A stretch of DNA of 64,000 nucleotides, from NCBI RefSeq assembly GCF_024181585.1, contig NZ_CP054258.1:930001-994000 (forward strand). Reading direction: 5' to 3'. Source of the DNA: Treponema socranskii subsp. buccale. Lineage in GTDB: Bacteria; Spirochaetota; Spirochaetia; Treponematales; Treponemataceae. Numbering within the stretch: position 1 is the first letter of the stretch; each line of letters starts with the position of its first letter. Made by a program: the position numbers and the translations under genes. Below are positions 31,045 through 39,836 of the stretch, one piece after another. The notes under the pieces were generated by a model that worked only from the letters and a program-made list of their open reading frames with translations, made no database searches and had not been told where the DNA came from.

Positions 31045-31986
31045 GTGGACAGCGCTTATACGATAGTCGTGCCGGATGCCGATGTTTTGTCCTGCGTCTG
31101 CGGTACGAACGACAGCAATTTGAAACTCATCGAAGAGCATTTGGGCGTGCCGGTGTTTACGCGGGGGAATGAGCTTTCCGTAGATGAAGAGGATCCTGTC
31201 GTCCGCGAGAAATTCCGCTTTATTATCGACAGGATTCTCGACGAAATAGAAAGCGGCGACGAAGACGGTAAAAACATCATCGCGTCCGTTTTAAATACGC
31301 AGCCGCACCTCGATATTTCGCGCTGTGCGATTTCGATCCCCGGAGGTTTCAGGAAAATCTATCCGCGTTCGGACAATCAGGCGCGCTATATCGATATGCT
31401 CCGCTCGTTCGACATGGTCATCTGCACGGGAGCCGCGGGCAGCGGCAAAACCTTTCTCGCCGTCGCCGAAGCGCTGAAAATGCTCCTTTCCCACAATACA
31501 TCGAAACTCGTCGTGACGCGTCCCGTCGTTGAAGCCGGAGAAAGCCTCGGCTATCTGCCCGGCGATTTGGAACAAAAGCTCAATCCCTATCTGCGTCCGT
31601 TTTACGACGCTATGGAATCACTCGTACCGCGCGAAACGGTGAGGCGTCTTGTCGAATCGGGCGCGGTCGAAACGGCGCCGCTTGCGTATATGCGCGGGCG
31701 GACGCTCGAAGCGAGCGTGGTCATCCTCGATGAAGCGCAAAACACGACTCGCGAACAGATGAAGATGTTTTTGACACGCATGGGCGAAAACACGAAAGTG
31801 TTTGTAACCGGCGACATCACGCAGATCGATCTGCCGCGCCGCACGGAAAGCGGGCTCGTTCACGCGCTCGGATTATTAAAATCGATTCCGGAAATCGGAA
31901 CGATGAAGCTGACGGCGGACGACGTGATCCGCGCTCAGCTCGTAAAAAAGATAGTAAAGGCGTATGAAGATGAAGAAAGACAATGA
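31045..31986 (+). CDS. phoH: PhoH family ATPase
   Basis: 313 residues. Walker A G-A-A-G-S-G-K-T is at 129-136, with Walker B V-V-I-L-D-E-A-Q-N near 222. A KH-like N-terminal segment precedes the ATPase. PhoH-like proteins often lie with ybeY and a 7TM-HD gene, as here, and are tied to rRNA and RNA quality control. The GTG at 31045 is the first possible start (a TGA lies upstream); its GGAGGG site is unusually close. Overlaps the next gene by 23 bp. Confidence 0.9.
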   Translation: MDSAYTIVVPDADVLSCVCGTNDSNLKLIEEHLGVPVFTRGNELSVDEEDPVVREKFRFIIDRILDEIESGDEDGKNIIASVLNTQPHLDISRCAISIPGGFRKIYPRSDNQARYIDMLRSFDMVICTGAAGSGKTFLAVAEALKMLLSHNTSKLVVTRPVVEAGESLGYLPGDLEQKLNPYLRPFYDAMESLVPRETVRRLVESGAVETAPLAYMRGRTLEASVVILDEAQNTTREQMKMFLTRMGENTKVFVTGDITQIDLPRRTESGLVHALGLLKSIPEIGTMKLTADDVIRAQLVKKIVKAYEDEERQ

Positions 31987-33700
31987 CAATCGCGGTTTTG
32001 CGGCGGTATGTACCGAATATATTAAAAAGCATTGGCGCGTTATCCTTTTGATCGTCGCCGGCTATATCGCCGTTTCCGCTCTCAATTTCGTAAACATTGC
32101 AACGAGCCAGACGATTGCGTCGTTTTCACTCGACGATTTTGAAATAGGGCAGATCGCCGACCGCGATATCATAGCCCCTCGAAATATTTCGGCGACGTTC
32201 GATAACCCTATCGTGATTCAAAAAGGCGAGCGGATCATCCACAAGGGATTTGCGATCGAGCAGGAAAATTACGACAAACTCCGAAAGCTCGCCGAATCGC
32301 CCGCATATTTCGATTACCGCAAATTCCTCAACAACGAATTGTTTTTGCTTGTGCTCGGCGTCGTGTGGTTTTTGCTGTTCGCCTTCCTTCCGTTCGGCAG
32401 AAAAATCCTTTTAAACGAACTGGTGCTGCAAGTCGTTTTTTTCCTGCTCATCTATGCCGCCGCCGCGTTTGCGCTTAAAACGGCTTCCTTTTCCTCACCG
32501 TATATGCTGCCGGTGATCATCCCGTCGGCATTCTGTACGCTGCTCGTTGCGATTTTGTACGGTCAGCTTCCTTCGGTGTTGTTTTGCGTTCTCGCCGCGT
32601 TCGGTGTATACAATGCAGCTGGCTGGGCGCTCATTCCGTTTTTGTACACGATACTTTCATGTCTTGCGGCGGCGAATATCGTGCGGCGAATCGAGCGGCG
32701 GATCGACATGGTCGTCGCGTCTCTTTTGCTTGCCCTCGTCGATATCGTGTGCATGATCGTGCTCATCGTCATCGACAACGAAAGCTTTCAGCAAATGCCG
32801 GTCGCTCTCGCGGGCGCCGCATTCAACGGATTTATCTCCGGCATTCTCGCGCTCGGTTTTTTGACTCCGCTTGAATTGCTGTTGAATACCGCATCGGTAT
32901 TCCGTCTCATGGATTTAAGCGATCTCAACAATCCGACGATGCGCCGGCTCATGCTCACCGCGAGCGGCACCTATACGCATTCGCTCATGGTCGCGCAGCT
33001 TGCCGAAAGCGCGTGCCGCGAAATCGGTGCAAATTCGCTTGTCGCCCGCGTCGGCGCGTATTATCACGACATCGGCAAAATGGATCAAAGCGAATACTTC
33101 GTCGAAAACCAAACGGGTACGAATAAGCACGACGATATCAATCCTTCCCTTTCCGTTGCCGTCATCAAAAGCCATGTAAAGCGCGGCGTCGAAAAAGCGC
33201 ACCAACTGCACTTGCCGCAGCAGATCATCGACATCATCGCAGAGCATCACGGAAACAGCGTCATTTCATATTTTTACAATGCGGCAAAAGAAAAGGATCC
33301 GAACGTCAGTCCAGAAGAATTCCGTTATACCGGTACTCCTCCGACGACCCGTGAAAGCGCCGTCGTCATGCTCGCCGATACCGTCGAAGCCGCATGCCGC
33401 ACGCTTGAAAACCCGTCCGCATCGCGCCTCGATAAATTCATTCAAACGCTGTTCAACGCCAAAGTCGAGCACGGTCAGCTCGACAACTGCGATTTGACGT
33501 TCCGCGATATGGCAAAGATAAAGGGCGCTTTCGTTCAACTGCTCGCAGGCTACTATCACAACAGAATCGAATACCCGAATCAAAAAAATCCCGACGACGA
33601 TAAAAATGACGGCAGAGAAAACAAAACTTCCGCCGGAAAGGACGATAAAAAAGGGGACGATAAGATAAACGATAAAAAAGAAGAAAAAAAAGCAAGGTGA
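31964..33700 (+). CDS. 7TM-HD cyclic-di-AMP phosphodiesterase (PgpH-like)
   Basis: 578 residues: one N-terminal transmembrane helix (about 24-45), an extracytoplasmic region (about 46-120), about seven helices (120-300), then a cytoplasmic HD domain with T-H-S-L at about 342 and H-D at 368-369 (Y-Y-H-D-I-G-K-M), plus H-H-G in A-E-H-H-G-N-S. PgpH-type enzymes hydrolyse cyclic-di-AMP. The last 45 residues are a highly charged Lys/Asp tail. Its start overlaps phoH; a second ATG two codons in (31970) is also possible. Overlaps ybeY by 4 bp. Confidence 0.88.
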   Translation: MKMKKDNDNRGFAAVCTEYIKKHWRVILLIVAGYIAVSALNFVNIATSQTIASFSLDDFEIGQIADRDIIAPRNISATFDNPIVIQKGERIIHKGFAIEQENYDKLRKLAESPAYFDYRKFLNNELFLLVLGVVWFLLFAFLPFGRKILLNELVLQVVFFLLIYAAAAFALKTASFSSPYMLPVIIPSAFCTLLVAILYGQLPSVLFCVLAAFGVYNAAGWALIPFLYTILSCLAAANIVRRIERRIDMVVASLLLALVDIVCMIVLIVIDNESFQQMPVALAGAAFNGFISGILALGFLTPLELLLNTASVFRLMDLSDLNNPTMRRLMLTASGTYTHSLMVAQLAESACREIGANSLVARVGAYYHDIGKMDQSEYFVENQTGTNKHDDINPSLSVAVIKSHVKRGVEKAHQLHLPQQIIDIIAEHHGNSVISYFYNAAKEKDPNVSPEEFRYTGTPPTTRESAVVMLADTVEAACRTLENPSASRLDKFIQTLFNAKVEHGQLDNCDLTFRDMAKIKGAFVQLLAGYYHNRIEYPNQKNPDDDKNDGRENKTSAGKDDKKGDDKINDKKEEKKAR

Positions 33701-34227
33701 TAAAAAGAATGATAAAAAATCGGATGCGGAAAAATCGAATGGCTGACAGGGTCGTCGTTACCGTTCCCGAAAATACCGCGCTTCCGTCATGGATTGAAAA
33801 CGTCGCACCCTTTACGCAAAAGGCGCTCGATGTGCTCGGTTTTTCAGGGGAGGAGATTTCGATTTTGCTGTGCGACGATGCGTATATGTCGTTTCTCAAC
33901 AAAACATACCGCGGCATCGAAGGAGCGACCGATGTGCTTTCGTTTGAAAACGGCGCTTCATATATCGACGAGGAAGGCGTGACATGGAAGTGCGCGGGCG
34001 ATATCGCGATCAGTCTCGACACGCTTTCGAAAAATGCGGCCGCGTTCGAGACGGATGAAGACTCTGAGCTCAAGCGTCTCATCGTACACGGTCTTTTGCA
34101 TTTAAACGGATACGATCACGGAAAAGAGCATATCGAAGCGGGTAAAGCTCCCGAATGCGATATGCTCGTCATACAGGAACAGGCGCTTGCGAAATTGTGC
34201 GGCGAAAAAATAATCGGGAACCTCTGA
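33697..34227 (+). CDS. ybeY: rRNA maturation endoribonuclease YbeY
   Basis: 176 residues with the metal-binding signature H-G-L-L-H-L-N-G-Y-D-H, His 131, 135 and 141. Required for 16S rRNA 3'-end maturation in many bacteria. The first 14 residues are very basic (M-I-K-R-M-I-K-N-R-M-R-K-N-R); a later methionine at 33739 (MADRVVVTV) may be the true start. Coupled to the 7TM-HD gene by ATGA overlap. Confidence 0.92.
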   Translation: MIKRMIKNRMRKNRMADRVVVTVPENTALPSWIENVAPFTQKALDVLGFSGEEISILLCDDAYMSFLNKTYRGIEGATDVLSFENGASYIDEEGVTWKCAGDIAISLDTLSKNAAAFETDEDSELKRLIVHGLLHLNGYDHGKEHIEAGKAPECDMLVIQEQALAKLCGEKIIGNL

Positions 34228-34249
34228 ACACTTCGGTTTTTAGAGGTTC
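34218..34249 (+). terminator. Hairpin between ybeY and the corC-like gene
   Basis: GAACCTCT (34218-34225) and AGAGGTTC (34242-34249) form an 8-bp stem that includes the ybeY stop codon; TTTG follows. Probably a weak terminator or processing site within the operon. Confidence 0.5.
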
Positions 34250-34273
34250 TTTGAAAATGCGGTAAGGTGGTAT

Positions 34274-35077
34274 ATGGGATTATTCGGTTTAGGACACAAA
34301 AAAGAAGAAGCGGCTTCCGACGCGGAAGCGGTCAGTCCCGAACAGCAGGAGATTATCAACGAAGAAAAGCGGAGCATGATACGCGGCATCGAAGATCTGT
34401 CGCACACGACGGTAAAGGAAGTGATGATTCCGCGCATCGACGTCGATTTTATTTCCGTCGATACCGAACTCGACGAGCTCATGGAAAAAATCGCCAAAAG
34501 CGGTCACTCGCGCATTCCGGTCTACAGCGAGTCCATCGACAATGTCGTCGGCATACTCTACGTCAAAGATTTGATTCACATTTTCGCTTCTCACGAAACG
34601 GTCGATCTCGAAAAGATCCTGCGCAAAGCGTATTTTATTCCCGAATCGAAGCGTATCGATTCGCTCCTTCGCGAGTTTAAACGTCGGCACCTGCACATCG
34701 CGATCGCGATCGACGAGTACGGCGGCATTTCCGGCATCGTCACGATGGAAGATATCATCGAAGAGATCGTCGGCGACATTCAGGACGAGTTCGACAACGA
34801 GCGGGAAGATATCATCACGCTCGGAAACAATATTTGGCTGTGTGATGCGCGCATAGATTTGGACGATTTGAACGAAACGATCGGCGCGGAGTTTCCGACA
34901 GAAGATTTCGATACGCTCGGCGGCTTTGTATTCGATTTACTCGGAAAGATTCCGGTAAAATACGAGAAGACGTCGTGGGGCGGATTCGATTTTATCGTAC
35001 AGGATATGGAAGGTCACCGCATCAATATGATAAAAGTAATTCGAAAAAGCGGAGATGAAAACGAGGATGACAAATAA
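34274..35077 (+). CDS. CorC/TlyC-type CBS-domain protein
   Basis: 267 residues, no membrane helix. A pair of CBS domains (about 50-108 and 115-170; M-I-P-R-I-D, G-H-S-R-I-P-V-Y, I-A-I-D-E-Y-G-G-I-S-G) and a CorC_HlyC domain (about 190-262). Members bind nucleotides and are linked to Mg or Co efflux or to ribosome-related functions; the old haemolysin name is not supported. GGTGGT precedes the ATG. Confidence 0.88.
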   Translation: MGLFGLGHKKEEAASDAEAVSPEQQEIINEEKRSMIRGIEDLSHTTVKEVMIPRIDVDFISVDTELDELMEKIAKSGHSRIPVYSESIDNVVGILYVKDLIHIFASHETVDLEKILRKAYFIPESKRIDSLLREFKRRHLHIAIAIDEYGGISGIVTMEDIIEEIVGDIQDEFDNEREDIITLGNNIWLCDARIDLDDLNETIGAEFPTEDFDTLGGFVFDLLGKIPVKYEKTSWGGFDFIVQDMEGHRINMIKVIRKSGDENEDDK

Positions 35078-35078
35078 T

Positions 35079-37274
35079 ATGACAGATAAGCGGAATGCGG
35101 GTAAAAACCGCTTTTCCCGTTTTCACATATCGATGAAGTGCGTCATCGATCCGGCTGCGCAAAAAAAACGACAAACCGTTTTCTGTGTGCTGTGCGTTCT
35201 CCTTTTGACGTTTCCGCTTTTTGCTTCTCCTCCGACGGCTGCCGAATTGTATTCGCGCGGCGTCGAACGGCAGAGAAGCGAAGAGTGGTACGAAGCGACG
35301 GAACTTTTTTTGGAAGCCGTGCGCATAAATCCCGCTTACGCAGATGCGTGGTTCCGCCTCGCCGAGTGTGCGTATCAGCTCGGCCAATACGACACGGCGC
35401 TCGGCTATCTTTCGTCCGCCGAAAAATATGCGCGGAACAGCACGACCGCGCAAAATCTTCGGGGTATGTGTCAAATCGCGCTCGGAAATTTTTCCGAAGC
35501 GCGGCGTATATTCGAGCGAATATTGGCACAGTATCCGAACGACGTCAACGCGAGATTCGGGATGGCGGAACTCGATCTTTTCAGCGGAAGGATTTCCGCC
35601 GCCGAAGGAAAATACGCCGAAGCGCTCGAGCGTGATCCGTCGAACCGCAAAGCGCTTTTAAGCCTCGCTTTCGTTTCAGCCGAGCGGGGTAATAGCTCCG
35701 CTGCCGCCCGCTATATGTCGCAGGCGCTGCGCTATCATTCGGGCGAAGCGGAAGTGCACTATATGAACGCAAAGCTTGCCGCAATGCAGGGCAATCTTTC
35801 AGCCGCGGAAAAGGCGGCTCGAACGGCGGTTGAAATAAACGGCCGTTACGACAAAGCCTATGAACTGCTCGCTTCTATATTGTATTCGGAAAAAAAATAT
35901 GCCGATGCGATCGACGTTTCGGATTTCAGAATAGCGAGGTCGAGAAACGCGGGCGGCGCGTGGTATTTAAAAGGCCTCTCCCGGTACCGCGAGGGAAATG
36001 CGGCGGCCGCGATCGCAACGTGGACGACGGGGCTTTCGGTCGATCCCTTCGACGAAGTGATGCGCGCGGCACTTGAACTCGAGGTCAATAAAACCGTCCC
36101 GATCGAAGATGCGCGGAGAAAGGAATGGTCGAAGTGGCACATAAAAAATGCGGGCGAATATATGAAGCGCTTCGACGGTACGGGCGCAAGTTACGAGTAC
36201 CAGCGGGCGCTGAAAGTAAATCCGACGGATACCGCCGCGCGCAGAGCCTTTGCCGAAATGCTCGACATAAACGGTTTGCACGAACTCTGCCTCGAGCAGC
36301 TTAAATTCGTACAGGATAACCGCGATCCCCTTTCAAGCGTTTCTTCGGAAGCGCGCCGTACGAGCGAAAGGCGCTTGGACGATACCGTCGAAGCTTACGA
36401 TTCGCTTTTACAGGATTCGCTCGCAAAGCGGTGGAACGTCGAACCTTTTTACCTCGATAAAATTCGCTGGCATATCGGCCTGTACCATGAGCAAGCTCCC
36501 GCGCAATTCGTTCACGCGGATTTTCCGATGATCACCGCCCGGTTCGCCGCCGATATGTTTTCGGGTGTTTCCGCCACTTTCGTACGCGCGAGATCCGCTC
36601 CCGTTTCGGGTTTCGGGGAAGCGTATCGAAAAGCGCAAAGCGCGGGCGAAGATTATTTTATTATGCTTTCGTTCGACGAAGGCGAACGCGACATCGTTCT
36701 CGATGCGACGATGTATTCCGGCCGTACGGGGTCGGCAGTCCGCCGCATGTCCTTTTACGGTACCGGAAGCGGGCGCTATACGAACGTGCTGCGCAGGTTT
36801 CGCTCCGCAGTTCTTGCAAGTTTGCCCGTTCGCGGAAAAATCCTCGACAGAAGCGGGACGAATTTATTAATCGATGTCGGACGATCGGAACTGCTGCAAA
36901 AAGGCGCGGTGTTCGCCGTCGTGCCGAAGGGCGCGCTCAAAACGGCGGATTCGAATATCGGATTGACGTATGCCGACAGGGACGTGCTCGGTACGCTTAC
37001 GATCACCGAAGCGGGAGAAGAAGTGTCTGAAGGCGAGTTCGTAAAGAGCGGATTTTACGATCGGGTAAATACGGGCGATGAAGTTGTTCTTGTTTCGATG
37101 CCGGATAAAGCTGCGGAAAGCAAAGCGGGAAACGCTTCCCGCGTCGTCGATAACGCCCCTGCCGCCCGTGCGAGGGGAGGTGCCGTATCGGAAAAACCGA
37201 AAGCGATTTCCGCGAACGATTTGGGCGAACGGCGGAATCCAGCACTCGTCGATATCATCCGCAGCATTTATTAA
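35079..37274 (+). CDS. Exported TPR protein
   Basis: About 731 residues from the ATG at 35079 (35055 and 35067 are in-frame alternatives that overlap the preceding gene). A hydrophobic segment (about 30-50) acts as signal or anchor. Roughly ten tetratricopeptide repeats follow (about 50-380; A-x-x-W-F-R-L-A-E-C-A-Y and G-x-x-x-x-A-I-A-T-W types). The C-terminal part is beta-rich, with K-I-L-D-R-S-G-T-N-L-L-I-D-V-G resembling SH3-like barrels. Probably an envelope scaffold. Confidence 0.75.
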   Translation: MTDKRNAGKNRFSRFHISMKCVIDPAAQKKRQTVFCVLCVLLLTFPLFASPPTAAELYSRGVERQRSEEWYEATELFLEAVRINPAYADAWFRLAECAYQLGQYDTALGYLSSAEKYARNSTTAQNLRGMCQIALGNFSEARRIFERILAQYPNDVNARFGMAELDLFSGRISAAEGKYAEALERDPSNRKALLSLAFVSAERGNSSAAARYMSQALRYHSGEAEVHYMNAKLAAMQGNLSAAEKAARTAVEINGRYDKAYELLASILYSEKKYADAIDVSDFRIARSRNAGGAWYLKGLSRYREGNAAAAIATWTTGLSVDPFDEVMRAALELEVNKTVPIEDARRKEWSKWHIKNAGEYMKRFDGTGASYEYQRALKVNPTDTAARRAFAEMLDINGLHELCLEQLKFVQDNRDPLSSVSSEARRTSERRLDDTVEAYDSLLQDSLAKRWNVEPFYLDKIRWHIGLYHEQAPAQFVHADFPMITARFAADMFSGVSATFVRARSAPVSGFGEAYRKAQSAGEDYFIMLSFDEGERDIVLDATMYSGRTGSAVRRMSFYGTGSGRYTNVLRRFRSAVLASLPVRGKILDRSGTNLLIDVGRSELLQKGAVFAVVPKGALKTADSNIGLTYADRDVLGTLTITEAGEEVSEGEFVKSGFYDRVNTGDEVVLVSMPDKAAESKAGNASRVVDNAPAARARGGAVSEKPKAISANDLGERRNPALVDIIRSIY

Positions 37275-37277
37275 TTA

Positions 37278-38183
37278 TTAATTTTTCGGCAGCTGCATGA
37301 AGTCGAGGGACGAATCGATCCATTTTTTTGCGAGGGCGGGGTAGTCGCCGATTACGTATAAAAACGCGTTGACCGCATCGGCGTAGTTTCCGCTGAAGTA
37401 ATACGATTCGCCCAAATAAAAACGCGCTCGGGACGTAACCGCTTCGTTCCTGTTCGTTGCAAGCAGACGCAAGAGTTCGGTTTCGGCATCCTTGTATTTC
37501 CGTTTGATAAACGTCGTTTTCAAAACGTCGAACAAAAGGTAATCGTCGCCTCCGTCGGGCGAAATCAAATCCTCTTCGAACACATAGGGCGAAAGCGGCG
37601 TACGTGCGGTTTCCGCGGAACCTGCGAGAAGGCGCGCCTGCATAAGCGCATTTTTGCTCATAGCCGTCCGTTTATTTTCGTTTACGCTTTCGATTAAATC
37701 GATGTAGGGAAGCGGCGTTTCGCGCATGACGCCTTCGGGGTAGAGCTTTTCCCGTGCGGATGCGCTCGTATCCTTTGCGGCATTTTTTCGGGGAATCCGA
37801 GCGTGCACGCCGTTTACCGTTGCGTTTACCGAGGGAATGACGATATCGTAGCGCCCTTTTCCCGTAACGGCGACGACGGTGTAATAATAATCTTTATAAT
37901 CGGGAACGTTGTCGGTAAACGACGCGCTGTCTTTTACAAGCTCCGCGACGGGTACGAGGGACGCTATCTGCGAAAAAGAGGCGGCCGGCTCTTCCGTTCG
38001 GAATACGACGAGAGAAGTGACGGCGGGTTCGGGATTTTCAGGCGGCGTCCACGTCACGGAAATGCGCTTTGCCGATCCGGCTTCGGCTTTTATCCCGGTG
38101 ACGATGGGGCGCTCCGATGCAAAAGCGGCGAAAGATACGGATATAAAGACTGCCGTGATGACAAGCGGTCGAAAGAGCTTCAT
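37278..38183 (-). CDS. Exported fibronectin type III and TPR-like protein
   Basis: 301 residues from the ATG at 38183 (MKLFRPLVITAVF), with a signal peptide cleaved near F-A-S-E-R. A fibronectin type III domain (about 25-115; I-S-V-T-W-T-P-P-E and Y-Y-Y-T-V-V-A-V) is followed by a disordered stretch and a C-terminal TPR-like region (Y-L-G-E-S-Y-Y-F-S-G-N-Y-A-D-A). No function is known. The longer frame to 38240 runs into the divergent promoter. Confidence 0.65.
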   Translation of the reverse strand: MKLFRPLVITAVFISVSFAAFASERPIVTGIKAEAGSAKRISVTWTPPENPEPAVTSLVVFRTEEPAASFSQIASLVPVAELVKDSASFTDNVPDYKDYYYTVVAVTGKGRYDIVIPSVNATVNGVHARIPRKNAAKDTSASAREKLYPEGVMRETPLPYIDLIESVNENKRTAMSKNALMQARLLAGSAETARTPLSPYVFEEDLISPDGGDDYLLFDVLKTTFIKRKYKDAETELLRLLATNRNEAVTSRARFYLGESYYFSGNYADAVNAFLYVIGDYPALAKKWIDSSLDFMQLPKN

Positions 38184-38233
38184 GTGATTATGATAGCGCG
38201 AAACGGCGCGAAAATCAATTCGCGCGTGGCCGT

Positions 38234-38262
38234 TTGACATAATTCGCTCTTTCTTTTATGCT
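38234..38262 (+). promoter_or_regulatory. Promoter of the Cas2-like gene, leaderless type
   Basis: TTGACA (about 38234-38239) and TATGCT (about 38257-38262) are 17 bp apart; the ATG at 38271 follows 8 nt later with no ribosome binding site. Confidence 0.6.
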
Positions 38263-38270
38263 TATGCGAT

Positions 38271-38591
38271 ATGTTCGTGTCGGTTGTTCTCGATCCGGGC
38301 GGAGTCGATACGGCTCAGTCGCTCGCTTCGGTGCTCGCTCATTACGGATTTCACAAAGTGCAGCGCGCATGCTGGGAAAGCGCCGACGTCGGCGTTTTGC
38401 AGCTTTCGCAGCTCAAGCGTGAAATCGATCGCGTGACGAATTACTACGATACGGTGCGCATGTATCAGTATCCCGTGCGCGGCATGTTTTCCATAACGGA
38501 ACTCCATCGTAAAAAATGGAGGAGATGCGTTTTGAAAGCGGACGATGCGGAAAACGAAGGCGGTATAAATCCGTCGAAGGAACATGTCTGA
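38271..38591 (+). CDS. Orphan Cas2-like ferredoxin-fold protein
   Basis: 106 residues. The first strand (M-F-V-S-V-V-L-D-P), the helix ending in Y-G-F-H-K-V-Q-R-A-C-W-E-S, the second helix (L-K-R-E-I-D-R-V) and the strand D-T-V-R-M-Y-Q-Y match the beta-alpha-beta pattern of Cas2/VapD proteins. There is no CRISPR array and no cas1 in the window. The Cas2 catalytic Asp is present after the first strand (D8). It may be a stand-alone nuclease or toxin-like relative. No ribosome binding site; leaderless promoter. Confidence 0.55.
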   Translation: MFVSVVLDPGGVDTAQSLASVLAHYGFHKVQRACWESADVGVLQLSQLKREIDRVTNYYDTVRMYQYPVRGMFSITELHRKKWRRCVLKADDAENEGGINPSKEHV

Positions 38592-38698
38592 AAATTGTAA
38601 TTTCAAAAAGCGATATTATTAATCCGGATACCGGTTATTGATTTTGAATGGTGCCGGTTGTTGATATGAAATGCGATTATTAATTTTGGAGTGTCTAT

Positions 38699-39836
38699 AT
38701 GATAGAAGATTTAAAAATGCCCGTTTCCGCCCTTCGCGAAGATATTATGAACGTTTGGGGGCGTCTTTGACGCTGCGAGTATAGATAAAAAGATCGCCGA
38801 AAAAGAAGCGTCCACCGCATCTGTCGGCTTTTGGGACGACAGCGAAAAAGCCGGCGTCGTCATGAACGAAATCAAACGCTTGAAAAACCGCGTCGAGCCG
38901 TGGCGCGCTTTATTGAAAAAACAGGACGATTTGGAAGCGATGCTGGAGCTCGCCGAAGAAAGCGGCGGTGCGGATGAAGAAGCGGAAGTCGAGCAGATGT
39001 ATGAAGAGACAAAAGCCGAATTCGAAAAGCTCAACATCTTGAATCTGCTTTCAGGCGAAGTCGATCCGAACGACGCTTTCCTTTCGATCCACGCGGGAGC
39101 CGGAGGAACGGAAGCGGAAGACTGGACTTTTATGCTGAGCCGCATGTATACGAGGTGGGCGGAGCGGCACGGATTTAAAATCGAAATCGTCGATCAGGAA
39201 GAAGCGGAAGGCGGACTGAAATCCGTTACGATGCAGATTTCGGGCGATTACGCGTACGGTTATTTGAAATGCGAAGCGGGAATCCATCGGCTCGTGCGTA
39301 TCAGCCCCTTTGACGCGAACGCGAGAAGGCATACCTCTTTTTCTTCGGTGTACGTGTATCCCGTTCTCGACGATACGATCGAAGTGAATATCCGGCCGGA
39401 AGACCTCCGCGTGGACACATACCGCGCGGGCGGCAAGGGAGGACAGCACGTCAATAAAACCGAATCGGCAGTGCGTTTTACGCATATTCCGACGGGCATC
39501 GTCGTCGCGTGTCAAAGCGAACGCAGTCAGCTTATGAACCGCGAAATCGCGATGAATATTCTGCGCTCGCGTTTGTATGAGTATTACCGCGAACAAAGAG
39601 AAAAAGAGAATTCCAAATACAGCGGAGAAAAAAAAGACATATCGTGGGGCAATCAAATCCGCTCCTATGTGTTCCAGCCGTACACGATGGTCAAAGATCA
39701 CCGTACGAAGTGCGAGTCGGGCAATATCCAGGCGGTTATGGACGGCGACATCGATCAGTTTATGGACGCATTTCTCATTGCCCGGTGGAAAGGTCTTCCG
39801 ATGGAAGGCGGCGGAGACGATGACGAAGAAGTGTAA
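38699..39836 (+). CDS. prfB: Peptide chain release factor 2 with programmed +1 frameshift
   Basis: Terminates at UGA and UAA codons. Translation starts at ATG 38699 and meets an in-frame TGA at 38768-38770 in the context CTT-TGA-C; a +1 shift continues as L-D-A-A-S-I. The whole protein is about 378 residues. The RF2 S-P-F recognition loop is in R-I-S-P-F-D, and G-G-Q, which triggers peptide release, is at 247-249. The frameshift gives autoregulation by RF2 level. The stop overlaps the next gene by 17 bp. Confidence 0.95.
38756..38771 (+). promoter_or_regulatory. RF2 programmed frameshift site
   Basis: TGGGGG (38756-38761) acts as the internal Shine-Dalgarno-like stimulator, followed by CGT and the slippery CTT-TGA-C. 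The usual stimulator is AGGGGG; the G run and its spacing are kept. Confidence 0.85.

Noticed and set aside
38862-39836. prfB starting at ATG 38862
   Set aside because: The true start is at 38699; the upstream part is joined by the programmed frameshift, which supplies the missing N-terminal residues.
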